From: Lysobacteraceae bacterium
GTDB taxonomy: Bacteria > Pseudomonadota > Gammaproteobacteria > Xanthomonadales > Xanthomonadaceae
Direction: 5' to 3'
Assembly (NCBI GenBank): GCA_030681035.1
Contig: JAUXUI010000024.1
Coordinates: 1 to 46,777, forward strand
DNA: 46,777 nt
Shown here: positions 1 through 7,980 of the stretch, one piece after another
Layout of the letters: each line of letters opens with the position of its first letter
How positions within the stretch are numbered: the first letter of the stretch is position 1
Program-made: the position numbers and the translations under genes
Notes under the pieces: generated by a model
Database searches by the model: none
The model's input: the letters and a program-made list of their open reading frames with translations, nothing else
What the model was told of the DNA's origin: nothing

Positions 1-140
1 TGCTCGCGTTGATTGCTCGAAAAACCTATCGCCATCGAGCGAACGTCTCGAAACCGCGCAACCTCGGCCACAAGCCGCACAAACCGATGACGCAAAAACA
101 GTGCTAGCCCAGACCAGAAGGCTTAACTTGGGTGGATTGA

Positions 141-201
141 CCCTGTGGGCGACTTGTTGAAGCGTTGCGGATCCCGGTCGGCCACAGGGTGGCCTCCTAC
201 A
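141..201. repeat. REP-like inverted repeat, imperfect copy
   Basis: One arm at 176-200 (GGTCGGCCACAGGGTGGCCT and on to CTCCTAC) closely matches the arms of the longer repeats at 12511-12579 and 24460-24532. The facing arm at 141-153 (CCCTGTGGGCGAC) is shorter and less well paired. The first 226 bases of the window hold no coding region that I can support; this repeat is the only recognisable structure there. Confidence 0.6.
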
Positions 202-226
202 AAGGCACCAGCCCCGATGGCAGGAA

Positions 227-892
227 TTACTCTTCCGGCGGCTGCTCGCCACTGTATGCCTTGGCCGTGGCGCCGGTGACTTTGCCTACCGTGGCACTGT
301 CATGCACCCACAGCTCGACCTCGCGCTTGAACACCAGCTCGCCCTCGACCTTTGAACTCGCACCGATCACCACCTTGGGTACGCGCGGTTTGCCGAAGGA
401 GAACAGGCTCCAGCTATGCGATTGATCGATCAGGATGTTTCCGCGCACCAGCGAGCCATTGCCGAGCACGATATCGCCATTGACCGTTTTGATCGCACCG
501 GCCACCGCATGATCCAGGCGGATCGAGCCATTGACGGTTTCCAGCGTACCACCAACCGCTGCGTCGCTGGCCAGGGTGATACCGCCATTCACGGTTTCCA
601 CACCACGCGCGATCACCGCGCCCTCACCAATGCGAATACCGCCGTTCACCGCTTCCAGGCTACCGACATGCGCTTTGGCTGCAACCGTGATGCTGCCGTT
701 GACGGTTTCCGCGCTGTCGGCGCTGACGCCCTCCTCGATCCGGATTGCGCCGTTGACGGTATCGAGCTTGCCGTAGCTTTCCCCGGCACTGGCGACGATG
801 GCGCCGTTGACCTTGTCGATATCCTTGCCCTCGGCATACGCCGAACCAACCGCGACCAGTGACGCCATGAACAGTGCTGCAATACGTGACAT
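227..892 (-). CDS. Secreted VNG-repeat protein, probable beta-solenoid
   Basis: The 221-residue protein begins with a signal peptide (MSRIAALFMASLVAVGSAYA, cleavage expected after AYA), so it should act in the periplasm or at the cell surface. From about residue 28 to 150 it carries seven copies of a V-N-G-x-I motif spaced 17-19 residues apart, the period expected of a right-handed beta-helix with one turn per repeat. It ends in a polar tail rich in Glu and Pro. I chose the ATG at 892 because it starts the signal peptide and has GGGGAA just upstream; the reading frame stays open further upstream, but that part overlaps gpmI and looks non-coding. It runs divergently from gpmI. The repeat recalls bactofilin-like and DUF4097-like solenoids, but I cannot assign a function. 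Coding status is secure; the fold is inferred from the spacing. Confidence 0.8.
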   Translation of the reverse strand: MSRIAALFMASLVAVGSAYAEGKDIDKVNGAIVASAGESYGKLDTVNGAIRIEEGVSADSAETVNGSITVAAKAHVGSLEAVNGGIRIGEGAVIARGVETVNGGITLASDAAVGGTLETVNGSIRLDHAVAGAIKTVNGDIVLGNGSLVRGNILIDQSHSWSLFSFGKPRVPKVVIGASSKVEGELVFKREVELWVHDSATVGKVTGATAKAYSGEQPPEE

Positions 893-995
893 GACTTTTC
901 CCCGATGATGAGTATGCGCATTGGCGCAGCATTGCCACCGCCACGCCAGTGCATGAGTACAATCACCCATCGCCGCCTGAAACGCCTGTGCCGAA

Positions 996-2540
996 ATGCC
1001 TAGCTCAACCCAGCAACGCCCGAAACCTTTCCTTCTGCTCATCCTCGATGGCTGGGGCCATCGCGAAGAAACTGCCGACAACGCCATCGCCCTGGCCGAG
1101 ACGCCCAACTGGCAGCGCTTGCTGGCGCAGTGCCCGCACACGCTGATCCATACCGAAGGCCGGTTCGTCGGCCTGCCCGATGGCCAGATGGGCAATTCCG
1201 AAGTCGGCCACATGAACATCGGCGCCGGCCGGGTGGTGTATCAGGACCTCACCCGCATCGATGCCGCAATCGAGGACGGCAGCTTCTATGCCAATCCCGA
1301 ACTGCGTGGCGCCTGTGGCGATGTCAACGCCAGCGGCGGCACCCTGCATGTATTCGGCCTGCTCTCGCCTGGCGGCGTACACAGCCACGAACTGCATATC
1401 TTTGCCTTGCTCGAACTGGCCCGCCGCGAGGGTGTCAAACGGGTCGCCGTCCATGCGTTTCTCGATGGCCGCGACACCCCGCCGCGTTCGGCCGGGCCGA
1501 GCATCGAGCGTTTGAACGCAGCCTGCACCGAGGCCGGCATCGCTCGTATCGCCAGTATCAGCGGCCGTTATTACGCAATGGATCGCGACCAACGCTGGGA
1601 GCGCATTGCGCTGGCCTGGAGCGCCATCGTTGACGCCAAAGCCGAACGCCACGCCAGCAGCGCCAGCGCGGCCTTGAGCGCGGCCTATGCCGCCGGCGAA
1701 AACGACGAGTTCATCAAACCCACGGTGATCGCCGATGGCGCGCCAATCGACGATGGCGATGCCGTGGTGTTCATGAACTTCCGCGCCGATCGCGCACGCC
1801 AACTCACGGCTGCTTTTGTCACGCCAGGCTTCGACGGATTTGTGCGCGCGCGAGTGCCGGCGCTGAGCCGCTTCGTCTGCCTCAGCGAATACGATGCACG
1901 GCTGCCGGCCGCAGTCGCCTTTGCCCCGGAAAACCTCGACAACACCCTGGGCGACGTGATCGCGCACGCGGGCCTGAGCCAATTGCGCATTGCCGAAACC
2001 GAAAAGTACGCGCACGTCACCTTCTTTCTGTCCGGCGGCCGTGAAGCCGCGCTGCCGGGCGAGGATCGGGTGATGATTCCCAGCCCCAAGGTCGCCACCT
2101 ACGACCTGCAGCCGGAAATGAATTGCCCCGAACTGACTGCCAAACTGACCGAAGACATCCGTGCCCGGCGCCACGATCTGATCATCTGCAACATCGCCAA
2201 CCCCGACATGGTCGGCCACAGCGGCATCCTGGAAGCGGCGATCCGTGCGGTGGAAGCGGTTGATGTGGCATTGGGCGAGATTCGCGCCGCCATCGAAGCG
2301 GTCGGCGGCGAAATGTTGGTTACCGCCGATCACGGCAATCTGGAAATGATGCGCGACCCGGAAACGGGTGAGCCGCACACCGCGCACACGGTCGGGCCGG
2401 TGCCACTGGTCTATGTTGGCCGCGCGGCACGCCTGCGCAGCGGCGGCGCCCTGCGCGATCTGGCACCCACGGTGTTGCGGTTGATGGGTCTGCAGCAACC
2501 GGCCGAAATGACCGGCCAACCGCTGGTTGAGTTGATCTAA
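996..2540 (+). CDS. gpmI: 2,3-bisphosphoglycerate-independent phosphoglycerate mutase
   Basis: GpmI interconverts 3- and 2-phosphoglycerate in glycolysis and gluconeogenesis in the cytosol, using two manganese ions and a phosphoserine intermediate. The 514-residue length is normal for the family. The metal-binding LDGWG motif is at residues 17-21 and the catalytic serine is Ser68 within GNSEVGH. The cofactor-phosphate region GRYYAMDRD and the C-terminal metal motif TADHGNLE are also present. The ATG at 996 lacks a clear Shine-Dalgarno sequence, but it gives the expected N-terminus; a TACAAT hexamer at 958-963 is a possible -10 element. The stop codon directly abuts the GTG of envC, so the two genes are probably translated from one message. 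The order gpmI-envC-ctpA is known from other proteobacteria. Confidence 0.97.
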   Translation: MPSSTQQRPKPFLLLILDGWGHREETADNAIALAETPNWQRLLAQCPHTLIHTEGRFVGLPDGQMGNSEVGHMNIGAGRVVYQDLTRIDAAIEDGSFYANPELRGACGDVNASGGTLHVFGLLSPGGVHSHELHIFALLELARREGVKRVAVHAFLDGRDTPPRSAGPSIERLNAACTEAGIARIASISGRYYAMDRDQRWERIALAWSAIVDAKAERHASSASAALSAAYAAGENDEFIKPTVIADGAPIDDGDAVVFMNFRADRARQLTAAFVTPGFDGFVRARVPALSRFVCLSEYDARLPAAVAFAPENLDNTLGDVIAHAGLSQLRIAETEKYAHVTFFLSGGREAALPGEDRVMIPSPKVATYDLQPEMNCPELTAKLTEDIRARRHDLIICNIANPDMVGHSGILEAAIRAVEAVDVALGEIRAAIEAVGGEMLVTADHGNLEMMRDPETGEPHTAHTVGPVPLVYVGRAARLRSGGALRDLAPTVLRLMGLQQPAEMTGQPLVELI

Positions 2541-3701
2541 GTGTGGCGTGTACTGGCACTTCTGATTCTGCTCGCATGTACTGCGAGCGCATCCGCGCAG
2601 CCAGCAGAAGCCCAACGGAAAAAGCAGGAAGCAGAAACCGCGCAGCAGCTCGATCGGCTACGCAACCAGATCCGCACCCTGAGCGCGGAGCGGCGCGCAC
2701 TGGACAATGAACGCGGCAGCATGGTTGCAGCACTGCGCGCAGCGGATGACGAAGTCGCCGCGCTGAACCGTGCGCTGCGCAAATCCGAAGCGGCATTGGC
2801 CACCCAGGAAAGCGAACTGGCGCGGCTGGAAACACAACGCGCCGCGTTGAACCAGTCACTTGGCGTGCAGCGCAGCGCGTTGTCGGCACTGCTGCGTTCC
2901 AGCTATGCGCTGGGCCGGCACCAGCAACTCAAGCTGCTGCTGGCGCAGGATCATGTCGCCGATTTGTCGCGGGTGTTGGCCTATCATCGTTACGTGCAGG
3001 TCGACCGGCTCGACCGCATCCACAGCCTGATTGGCGAGTTGGACGCGCTGCGTGAACTTGGCCGGAGGGTGGACGCCACCCGCGATCTGCTCAATGCCAC
3101 CCGGCTGGATCAACAGCGCCAGTTGGCGCAGTTGGAAACGCAGCGCGAGCAGCGTCGCACGCTGGTTGCCGGCCTCGACCGCCGCTACCGCGATACCAGC
3201 GACACCATCCAGAAACTGGGCAGCGACGAAAAAGCGATGCTGGCACTGCTGGCGCGCCTGCGCGATGTGCTCGCCGACGTACCACGGCAACTCGACGATG
3301 CCAAACCGCTAAGCAGCCGCCGTGGCAACCTGTCGTGGCCATTGAGTGGCACCCTGCTGAGCGGTTTTGGCGGCCGCCTGCCCGATGGCCGCACCGGCAG
3401 CGGCTGGCTGATTGCCGGCACGGCGGGCGCCGATGTGCGCGCCATCGCCCACGGCCGCGTCGCGTTTGCCGACTGGATGAGCGGTTACGGCCTGATCCTG
3501 ATCATCGACCACGGCGACGGCTGGATGAGCCTGTACGCCAACAACGATGCATTGCTCAAAGACGGCGGCGACTGGGTGCGCGCAGGCGACCCGATCGCCA
3601 CCGTCGGCAGTTCCGGTGGCCAGGGCCGACCGGCCCTGTATTTCGAATTGCGCAGCAACGGCAAACCGGTGGATCCACGCAACTGGTTACGCCGGCGCTG
3701 A
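2541..3701 (+). CDS. envC: EnvC-like murein hydrolase activator (degenerate LytM/M23)
   Basis: EnvC is a periplasmic protein that switches on the amidases that split septal peptidoglycan during division. This 386-residue protein has a signal peptide (residues 1-19, ending ASASA), a long coiled coil rich in Gln, Arg, Leu and Glu at about 20-245, and a C-terminal LytM domain at about 265-385. The LytM zinc ligands are missing: the usual histidine after the FG motif is absent (SGFGGRLPDGRTGSGW) and the HxH-type motif reads LYFELR instead of LHFE. It is therefore expected to activate amidases rather than cleave peptidoglycan itself, as in E. coli EnvC. Translation starts with GTG immediately after the gpmI stop, with no intergenic bases, which indicates coupling. 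Confidence 0.92.
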   Translation: MWRVLALLILLACTASASAQPAEAQRKKQEAETAQQLDRLRNQIRTLSAERRALDNERGSMVAALRAADDEVAALNRALRKSEAALATQESELARLETQRAALNQSLGVQRSALSALLRSSYALGRHQQLKLLLAQDHVADLSRVLAYHRYVQVDRLDRIHSLIGELDALRELGRRVDATRDLLNATRLDQQRQLAQLETQREQRRTLVAGLDRRYRDTSDTIQKLGSDEKAMLALLARLRDVLADVPRQLDDAKPLSSRRGNLSWPLSGTLLSGFGGRLPDGRTGSGWLIAGTAGADVRAIAHGRVAFADWMSGYGLILIIDHGDGWMSLYANNDALLKDGGDWVRAGDPIATVGSSGGQGRPALYFELRSNGKPVDPRNWLRRR

Positions 3702-3745
3702 TGCGCTGTTGGCTGCCACGCAACGCAGGTTCCGTCGCTGCGCAC

Positions 3746-3960
3746 TGGGAGCCGGCCTGCCGGCGAACAAACGGGCGAAAGAGCTTCGCGCGCAGGCGCG
3801 CTCCCACGAGCGGAGTGGCCACTGCAGGAATCTCGGCGCTGCGCTCGTGGGAGCCGGCCTGCCGGCGAACAAACGGGCGAAAGAGCTTCGCGCGCAGGCG
3901 CGCTCCCACAACAAAGCGGAGACCTGGCCCGAGAAGCTTCGCGCGCAGGCGCGCTCCCAC
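3746..3960. repeat. Cluster of REP/BIME-like repeats between envC and ctpA
   Basis: Two nearly identical 62-bp units lie at 3746-3807 and 3848-3909, 102 bp apart. Each starts TGGGAGCCGGCCTGCCGGCG and ends GCGCGCAGGCGCGCTCCCAC, so the ends pair (GTGGGAG/CTCCCAC) and each half contains its own small palindrome. A third, partial unit (right half only) is at 3931-3960. Such units are typical REP/BIME sequences of Pseudomonas and Xanthomonadales genomes. They fill the 330-bp gap between envC and ctpA, where I see no gene, and could stabilise the message or end transcription. Confidence 0.85.
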
Positions 3961-4031
3961 AAAGGCAGATCACCGCTCCTGTGGAATCCCTGTGCGCGAC
4001 TGCAACCGGCCAAATGCGCCATAATCAACCG

Positions 4032-5426
4032 ATGAACTTTCGCACTGTATTTCTTTTAGGCTGCCTCGCCGCAACGCCGGCTTTGGCCCAATCCGATTCG
4101 CCGGTCGATGCACAAGTCGACGTCGCCCCCGTCGTCACGCCCGCGCCCGCGCCCGCGCCCGAGGGCACGGTGCCGCTCGCCGACATCCAGCGCTTCGTAT
4201 CCGTCTACCGTGCGGTGCGCCAAGGTTATGTCGATGAATTGTCCGACAAGAAAGTGATGCAGGCCGCGTTGCGTGGTTTGATGACCGACCTCGACCCGCA
4301 CAGCGCCTACCTCAACAAGGAGCAGGCGCAAGGCATGGATGAGTTTGCCAACGGCAGCTACGACGGTGTCGGCGTTGAACTGGTGCAATTGCCCGACCGC
4401 AGCCTGCGGGTAATCGCACCGATCGACGGCACACCGGCCGCACGCGCGGGCCTGCTGCCGGGGGATGTGATCATTGCCATTGACGGCAAACCGGTGGATG
4501 TCGACAACGCCGATGCCGGCAAATCGCAGTTGCGCGGCGAGCCTGGCACCAAGGTGGTATTGCGTGTGCTGCGAGAGGAACAGCCGCAACCGCTGGAACT
4601 GACCATCGAGCGCGACACCATCCGTGTCACCAGCGTACGTGTACGTTTGCTCGAACCACGCTACGGCTACGTGCGCATCAGCACTTTCCAGAGCGAAACC
4701 GGCGCCGAGTTGAGCAAAGCCATCAGCAGCATCCAGTCCGCCGACAAGCCGCTGCGCGGCCTGGTGCTTGACCTGCGCTCCAACCCTGGCGGAGTGCTTG
4801 GTGCAGCGGTAGAGGCCGCCGATGCCTTCCTCGATGAAGGGCTGATTGTGGCGACCAAGGGCCGCCTGCCGTTTTCCAATGCCCGCTTCAATGCCACCCG
4901 TGGCGATCTGCTCAACGGTGCGCCGATTGTGGTTTTGGTCGATGGCGGCAGCGCAAGCGCATCGGAAGTGCTGGCCGCCGCGTTGCGCGATCATCGCCGC
5001 GCCCTGATCATGGGCGAGCGCACCTTTGGCAAGGGCACCGTGCAAACCGTATTGCCGCTCGATAATGGCGATGCCATCAAACTCACCACCGCGCGCTACT
5101 ACACGCCCAGCGGCGGCTCGATCCAGGCACGCGGCATTCGCCCGGATGTCATCGTTAAAACCGCGCATTTTGATGATGACGATAACGAAATACTGCCACG
5201 CGAAGCAGACCTGCCCGGACACCTGAAAGCGGGTGGTGCGAGCAGCGATGGCGGCGATGGCGAACCTGCATTGCCTGTGGACGTAACCGACTACGCCATC
5301 CACGAAGCGTTGGTCATGCTCAAGGGGCTGAGTGTGTTTGGCGACAAATCCCCGGCGCCAACACCGGCGGCTCCCGATAGCGACGCGGATGATGCCAGCG
5401 CCGCAGTGGCCAAGCCTGCCCGCTAA
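4032..5426 (+). CDS. ctpA: C-terminal processing peptidase CtpA (S41, PDZ)
   Basis: CtpA-type proteases cut exported proteins near their C-termini in the periplasm. The 464-residue protein has a signal peptide (MNFRTVFLLGCLAATPALAQ), a Pro/Ala-rich linker with a PAPAPAP run near residue 40, a PDZ domain at about 105-195 and an S41 catalytic core. The Ser/Lys dyad is Ser309, the middle serine of GGSASASE, and Lys334 in FGKGTVQ; the spacing of 25 residues is the same as in E. coli Prc. The last 70 residues are acidic and low in complexity. The ATG at 4032 was chosen because it begins the signal peptide; an in-frame ATG at 3981 would add 17 unlikely residues. It follows envC in the same direction but is separated from it by 330 bp of repeats, so it may have its own promoter. 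Confidence 0.93.
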   Translation: MNFRTVFLLGCLAATPALAQSDSPVDAQVDVAPVVTPAPAPAPEGTVPLADIQRFVSVYRAVRQGYVDELSDKKVMQAALRGLMTDLDPHSAYLNKEQAQGMDEFANGSYDGVGVELVQLPDRSLRVIAPIDGTPAARAGLLPGDVIIAIDGKPVDVDNADAGKSQLRGEPGTKVVLRVLREEQPQPLELTIERDTIRVTSVRVRLLEPRYGYVRISTFQSETGAELSKAISSIQSADKPLRGLVLDLRSNPGGVLGAAVEAADAFLDEGLIVATKGRLPFSNARFNATRGDLLNGAPIVVLVDGGSASASEVLAAALRDHRRALIMGERTFGKGTVQTVLPLDNGDAIKLTTARYYTPSGGSIQARGIRPDVIVKTAHFDDDDNEILPREADLPGHLKAGGASSDGGDGEPALPVDVTDYAIHEALVMLKGLSVFGDKSPAPTPAAPDSDADDASAAVAKPAR

Positions 5427-5506
5427 GGCGCTCGTTTGCAGGATGGTACCCGTGAGCAGCGGTTTTGCCCCAATGCTGTTCAGTTTGCCGTCAAGCGCTT
5501 CCATTT

Positions 5507-5592
5507 CGTCATTTCAGCGAAAGCTGGAATCCATTGAGCGTCTGATTGTCAACGAAAGATCAACATGGACCTCAGCTTGCGCTGGGGTGACG
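5507..5592. repeat. Inverted-repeat element, GTCATTCC family, copy 1
   Basis: The arms CGTCATTTCAGCGAAAGCTG (from 5507) and CAGCTTGCGCTGGGGTGACG (ending 5592) pair imperfectly around a loop of about 32 bp. Related copies lie at 35276-35364 and 44505-44593. This copy is the most diverged and lies in the 245-bp gap between ctpA and ybeD, which shows no gene. Confidence 0.75.
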
Positions 5593-5671
5593 ACCCGTTG
5601 ATTTGTCGTCCATACGAACAGTATCGGGTTCAGCCCTTTAACCGCAGACGCTGCGCCCCGATAATGTCCTC

Positions 5672-5935
5672 ATGAACGACCCCAAAGGATTCCAGTTTCC
5701 CGGCCGCTTCGAGCTCAGCGCGATGGGCGCTGCCGATGCCGGTCTGGAGCAGGCGCTACCCGAACTGATCGCGGCCCTCGGCCTGAACGTGGACCGCGAC
5801 AGCCTGCGCGTGCGTGCCTCCAGCGCCGGCCGCTATGTGTCGGTGAGCATCCATTTTGAAGCACCAAGCCGCGCCGATTACGACGCCGCACACAGTGCCC
5901 TGCGCGCCCATCCCGGAGTGAAATGGACGCTGTGA
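5672..5935 (+). CDS. ybeD: YbeD family protein (DUF493)
   Basis: This 87-residue protein belongs to the YbeD/DUF493 family, small cytosolic proteins with an ACT-like alpha/beta fold and no established catalytic role. The family hallmarks are visible: an N-terminal [13 protein letters not shown] segment, a [14 protein letters not shown] strand region and a C-terminal HPGVKWTL. It sits directly upstream of lipB and overlaps it by 13 nt, an arrangement widely conserved in gammaproteobacteria that has led to the suggestion of a role in lipoate metabolism. The length matches the family. The start at 5672 is the only reasonable ATG. Confidence 0.93.
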   Translation: MNDPKGFQFPGRFELSAMGAADAGLEQALPELIAALGLNVDRDSLRVRASSAGRYVSVSIHFEAPSRADYDAAHSALRAHPGVKWTL

Positions 5936-6576
5936 ATCCGACCACCCGACGCTGGCTGGTGCGCGACCTCGGCCGCCAGCCATACGAGCCGATCTGGCGC
6001 GCCATGCAGGCCTTCACCGACGCCCGCGACGAACACACACCCGACGAACTGTGGCTGGTCGAACACGAGCCGGTGTTCACCCTCGGCCAGGCCGGCAAAT
6101 GGGAACACGTGTTGCTGCCCGGCGACATCCCGGTGGTTGCGGTCGATCGCGGCGGCCAAGTCACCTACCACGGCCCCGGCCAGATCGTCGCCTACCCGCT
6201 GATCGACCTGCGCCGCGCCAAAATCGGCGTGCGCGAACTGGTCGATCGCATCGAACAGTCGATCATCGACGTGCTCGCCGAATGGAACATCATCGGCGAA
6301 CGCCGCTGCGGCGCGCCTGGTGTGTATGTCGCCGATGCCAAGGTCGCCGCGCTCGGCCTGCGCGTGCGCCGCGGGTGCAGCTTTCATGGTCTCGCCTTCA
6401 ACATCGCGATGGACCTCGAACCCTTCCACCGCATCAACCCCTGCGGCTTTGCGGGCTTGCAGGTGACCTCGATGACCGACCTCGGCGGCCCGTCGAGCCT
6501 GGCAGCGGTCAAGCCCGAGTTGGTGGCGGCGTTGTCGCGCAACCTGCGTCTGCACGCCGAGTACGCCGCGGCATAG
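5923..6576 (+). CDS. lipB: Octanoyltransferase LipB
   Basis: LipB moves the octanoyl group from acyl carrier protein to the lipoyl domains of 2-oxoacid dehydrogenases and the glycine cleavage H protein, the first step of lipoate synthesis. The 217-residue protein shows the [12 protein letters not shown] motif (residues 76-87), the catalytic Lys140 in ADAKVAALG and the acyl-carrying Cys174 in INPCGFAG. The ATG at 5923 lies inside the end of ybeD, so the two are probably translationally coupled. In many relatives lipA follows directly; here about 2.2 kb of other genes separate lipB from lipA. Confidence 0.97.
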   Translation: MDAVNPTTRRWLVRDLGRQPYEPIWRAMQAFTDARDEHTPDELWLVEHEPVFTLGQAGKWEHVLLPGDIPVVAVDRGGQVTYHGPGQIVAYPLIDLRRAKIGVRELVDRIEQSIIDVLAEWNIIGERRCGAPGVYVADAKVAALGLRVRRGCSFHGLAFNIAMDLEPFHRINPCGFAGLQVTSMTDLGGPSSLAAVKPELVAALSRNLRLHAEYAAA

Positions 6577-6599
6577 TTGTCCTGCCTTGGAGACGCCTT

Positions 6600-6938
6600 G
6601 TGTATTGCGCATCATTCATTTGGGAGCCCGGCAGCTACGATGCCGAGTTCCACCAGCTCAACGCATCGATCGATCAATTCGCACGCAGCCTTCCCGGCTA
6701 CCTTGGCGTCGAGTCATGGCAAGCAACCGACGCCACGCGCCGTTGCGTCAACTACTACTGGGCCGACCTGGAAACGCTCAAGCAGTTCTCGGCCCACCCC
6801 ACGCACCTGCAAGCCAAGCAGAACTACGCGCGCTGGTACAACGGCTATCACATCGTCATTTCCGAAGTCATCCGCTCGTACGGCGATGGCAATGTGTCGC
6901 ACATCACGCCGAACAACCGTGATTCCGGCGCCGCCTGA
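6600..6938 (+). CDS. Small ABM-like (dimeric alpha-beta barrel) protein
   Basis: The 112-residue protein resembles the antibiotic biosynthesis monooxygenase (ABM) family, small dimeric ferredoxin-like proteins with varied and often unknown roles. The supporting pattern is a first strand (YCASFIWEPG), a helix with FARSLPGYLGVES, the YYWADLETLKQFSAHPTH segment typical of the family, and a closing HIVISEVIRSY strand. I chose the GTG at 6600 because GGAG lies 7 nt upstream and because the protein then begins at the first strand. It follows lipB by 23 bp and may be part of that transcript. No catalytic residue can be assigned, and the substrate is unknown. Confidence 0.75.
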   Translation: MYCASFIWEPGSYDAEFHQLNASIDQFARSLPGYLGVESWQATDATRRCVNYYWADLETLKQFSAHPTHLQAKQNYARWYNGYHIVISEVIRSYGDGNVSHITPNNRDSGAA

Positions 6939-6972
6939 TTCAGGCACCCATCACCGCCACCGCGCCTGCGCC

Positions 6973-7001
6973 TTGCACATCGTAACCCAGCGGGTTACAG
7001 T
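6973..7001 (+). promoter_or_regulatory. Promoter with palindromic operator for higBA module 1
   Basis: TTGCAC (6973-6978) and TACAGT (6996-7001) are 17 bp apart, as in a sigma-70 promoter. Between and over them lies a perfect palindrome, GTAACCC-AGC-GGGTTAC (6982-6998), a likely binding site for the HigA-type antitoxin. The -10 hexamer ends 5 nt before the higB start codon, so transcription would begin at or next to the ATG. Confidence 0.6.
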
Positions 7002-7006
7002 CGTGC

Positions 7007-7285
7007 ATGATCAAGACGTTCGCGCACAAGGGATTGCAGCGCTTCTTTGTCTCCGGCAGTACGGCTGGGATTCAGGCCATCCATGCGGCCCGGTTGCGCC
7101 TGATCCTGGCGCTGCTTGATCAGGCCACACTCGCACACGACATGGATGCGCCGGGCCTGCGGCTGCATGCGCTCAAGGGCAAACTCAAGGGCCAATGGGC
7201 GGTGACCGTGCAAGCCAATTGGCGGGTCACATTTCGCTTCGAAGACGGCGATGCCCATGTCGTCGATTATCAGGATTATCACTGA
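7007..7285 (+). CDS. higB: HigB-type toxin of tandem module 1 (RelE fold)
   Basis: HigB toxins are RelE-fold endoribonucleases that cut mRNA on the ribosome; their gene typically comes before that of the antitoxin. This 92-residue protein has the family pattern: IKTFAHKGLQRFF at the start, a helix ending ALLDQA, GLRLHALKG, then the WRVTFRFEDGDAHVVDYQDYH ending. The next gene, 12 bp downstream, encodes a HigA-type antitoxin. No Shine-Dalgarno sequence is visible, and the predicted transcription start coincides with the ATG, so the message may be leaderless. The module is a paralogue of the one at 7688-8262 and lies between lipB and lipA. Confidence 0.92.
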   Translation: MIKTFAHKGLQRFFVSGSTAGIQAIHAARLRLILALLDQATLAHDMDAPGLRLHALKGKLKGQWAVTVQANWRVTFRFEDGDAHVVDYQDYH

Positions 7286-7297
7286 AGGAGCACCGCC

Positions 7298-7585
7298 ATG
7301 CGCATGCACAACCCACCCCACCCCGGCGAGCTCCTGCGCGAGCTATGGCTCACACCCCTAGGGCTGTCGATCACTGCCGCTGCCGAACAGTTGGGGGTGT
7401 CGCGCAAAACGCTGTCCGAGATCGTCAACGGGCGTTCGGCGGTGACGGCCGAGATGGCGCTTCGGCTGGAATTGGCGTTCGGCAAGAGCGCGCAGAGCTG
7501 GTTGGGCCATCAGGGCGCCTACGATCTGTGGCAGTTGCAGCCGCATGCGGCGACATTGGGTGTGCGTCGCGTGCAGGCCGCGTGA
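7298..7585 (+). CDS. higA: HigA-type antitoxin of tandem module 1
   Basis: This 95-residue XRE-family helix-turn-helix protein is expected to bind and neutralise the neighbouring HigB toxin and repress their shared promoter. It begins with the HPGELLRE motif characteristic of HigA/VapA antitoxins, followed by the helix-turn-helix at about 25-50 ([20 protein letters not shown]) and the second helix [10 protein letters not shown], and ends with the [12 protein letters not shown] segment. AAGGAG lies 8 nt upstream of the ATG. The gene follows higB by 12 bp on the same transcript. The likely operator is the palindrome at 6982-6998. Confidence 0.93.
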   Translation: MRMHNPPHPGELLRELWLTPLGLSITAAAEQLGVSRKTLSEIVNGRSAVTAEMALRLELAFGKSAQSWLGHQGAYDLWQLQPHAATLGVRRVQAA

Positions 7586-7652
7586 TGCACACGCATCGCG
7601 GGTAATTGGCCACGCGCCTTTGTAGTCGTACTTTCGGGCTTGCGAGTCAGTC

Positions 7653-7681
7653 TTGTCGCGCGTGTCGCTACACGCTACACT
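7653..7681 (+). promoter_or_regulatory. Promoter with operator-like repeat for higBA module 2
   Basis: TTGTCG (7653-7658) and TACACT (7676-7681) have 17-bp spacing. The spacer holds an inverted repeat GCGTGT-CGCT-ACACGC (7660-7675). The -10 hexamer ends 6 nt before the toxin ATG at 7688. This is the same layout as for module 1 but with a different operator sequence, which suggests that the two antitoxins read different sites. Confidence 0.5.
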
Positions 7682-7687
7682 CTGGCC

Positions 7688-7966
7688 ATGATAGTCGGCT
7701 TCCGCCACAAAGGGCTCGAAGTGCTGTACATGACCGGTTCCGCGCGCGGGGTGCAAGCGGCGCACGCCCCAAAGCTGAGTCGCATTCTGGCTGCACTTGA
7801 TGCCACGATATCGCCGACGGAATTGAACCAACCCAGCTACAAGCTGCATCCACTCAAAGGTGTGTTTAAAGGCCACTGGAGCATCTGGGTGAATGGCAAC
7901 TGGCGCGTCACGTTTCGGTTCATCGGAGCCAATGTGGAACTGGTCGATTATCAGGACTACCACTGA
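7688..7966 (+). CDS. higB: HigB-type toxin of tandem module 2 (RelE fold)
   Basis: This second RelE-fold toxin of 92 residues is clearly related to the one at 7007: it shares FRHKGLEVLYMTGSARGVQA near the start, the KLHPLKG motif, the GNWRVTFRFIG strand and the LVDYQDYH end. Expected activity is ribosome-dependent mRNA cleavage held in check by the antitoxin 14 bp downstream. I chose the ATG at 7688 rather than the in-frame ATG at 7640, because the extra 16 residues do not match the paralogue and because the promoter lies between the two. As with module 1, no Shine-Dalgarno sequence precedes the start, which fits a leaderless message. Confidence 0.9.
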   Translation: MIVGFRHKGLEVLYMTGSARGVQAAHAPKLSRILAALDATISPTELNQPSYKLHPLKGVFKGHWSIWVNGNWRVTFRFIGANVELVDYQDYH

Positions 7967-7980
7967 GAAGGGTCATAACC

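Noticed and set aside
1-226. The end of a gene entering the window from the left
   Set aside because: No frame has a convincing protein pattern; only an imperfect REP-like repeat is seen.
1005-2615. A long minus-strand open frame opposite gpmI
   Set aside because: The same GC-rich shadow effect; gpmI has all its catalytic motifs on the plus strand.
2541-3701. An active M23 endopeptidase
   Set aside because: The zinc-binding histidines of the LytM domain are replaced, so an EnvC-like activator is the better call.
3746-3960. Possible CRISPR array
   Set aside because: The units are palindromic, 62 bp long and only two and a half in number; the intervening sequences are not uniform spacers and no cas gene is near.
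6982-6998. A terminator after the ABM-like gene
   Set aside because: The palindrome GTAACCC-AGC-GGGTTAC has no T-run and lies inside a promoter spacer, so an operator fits better.
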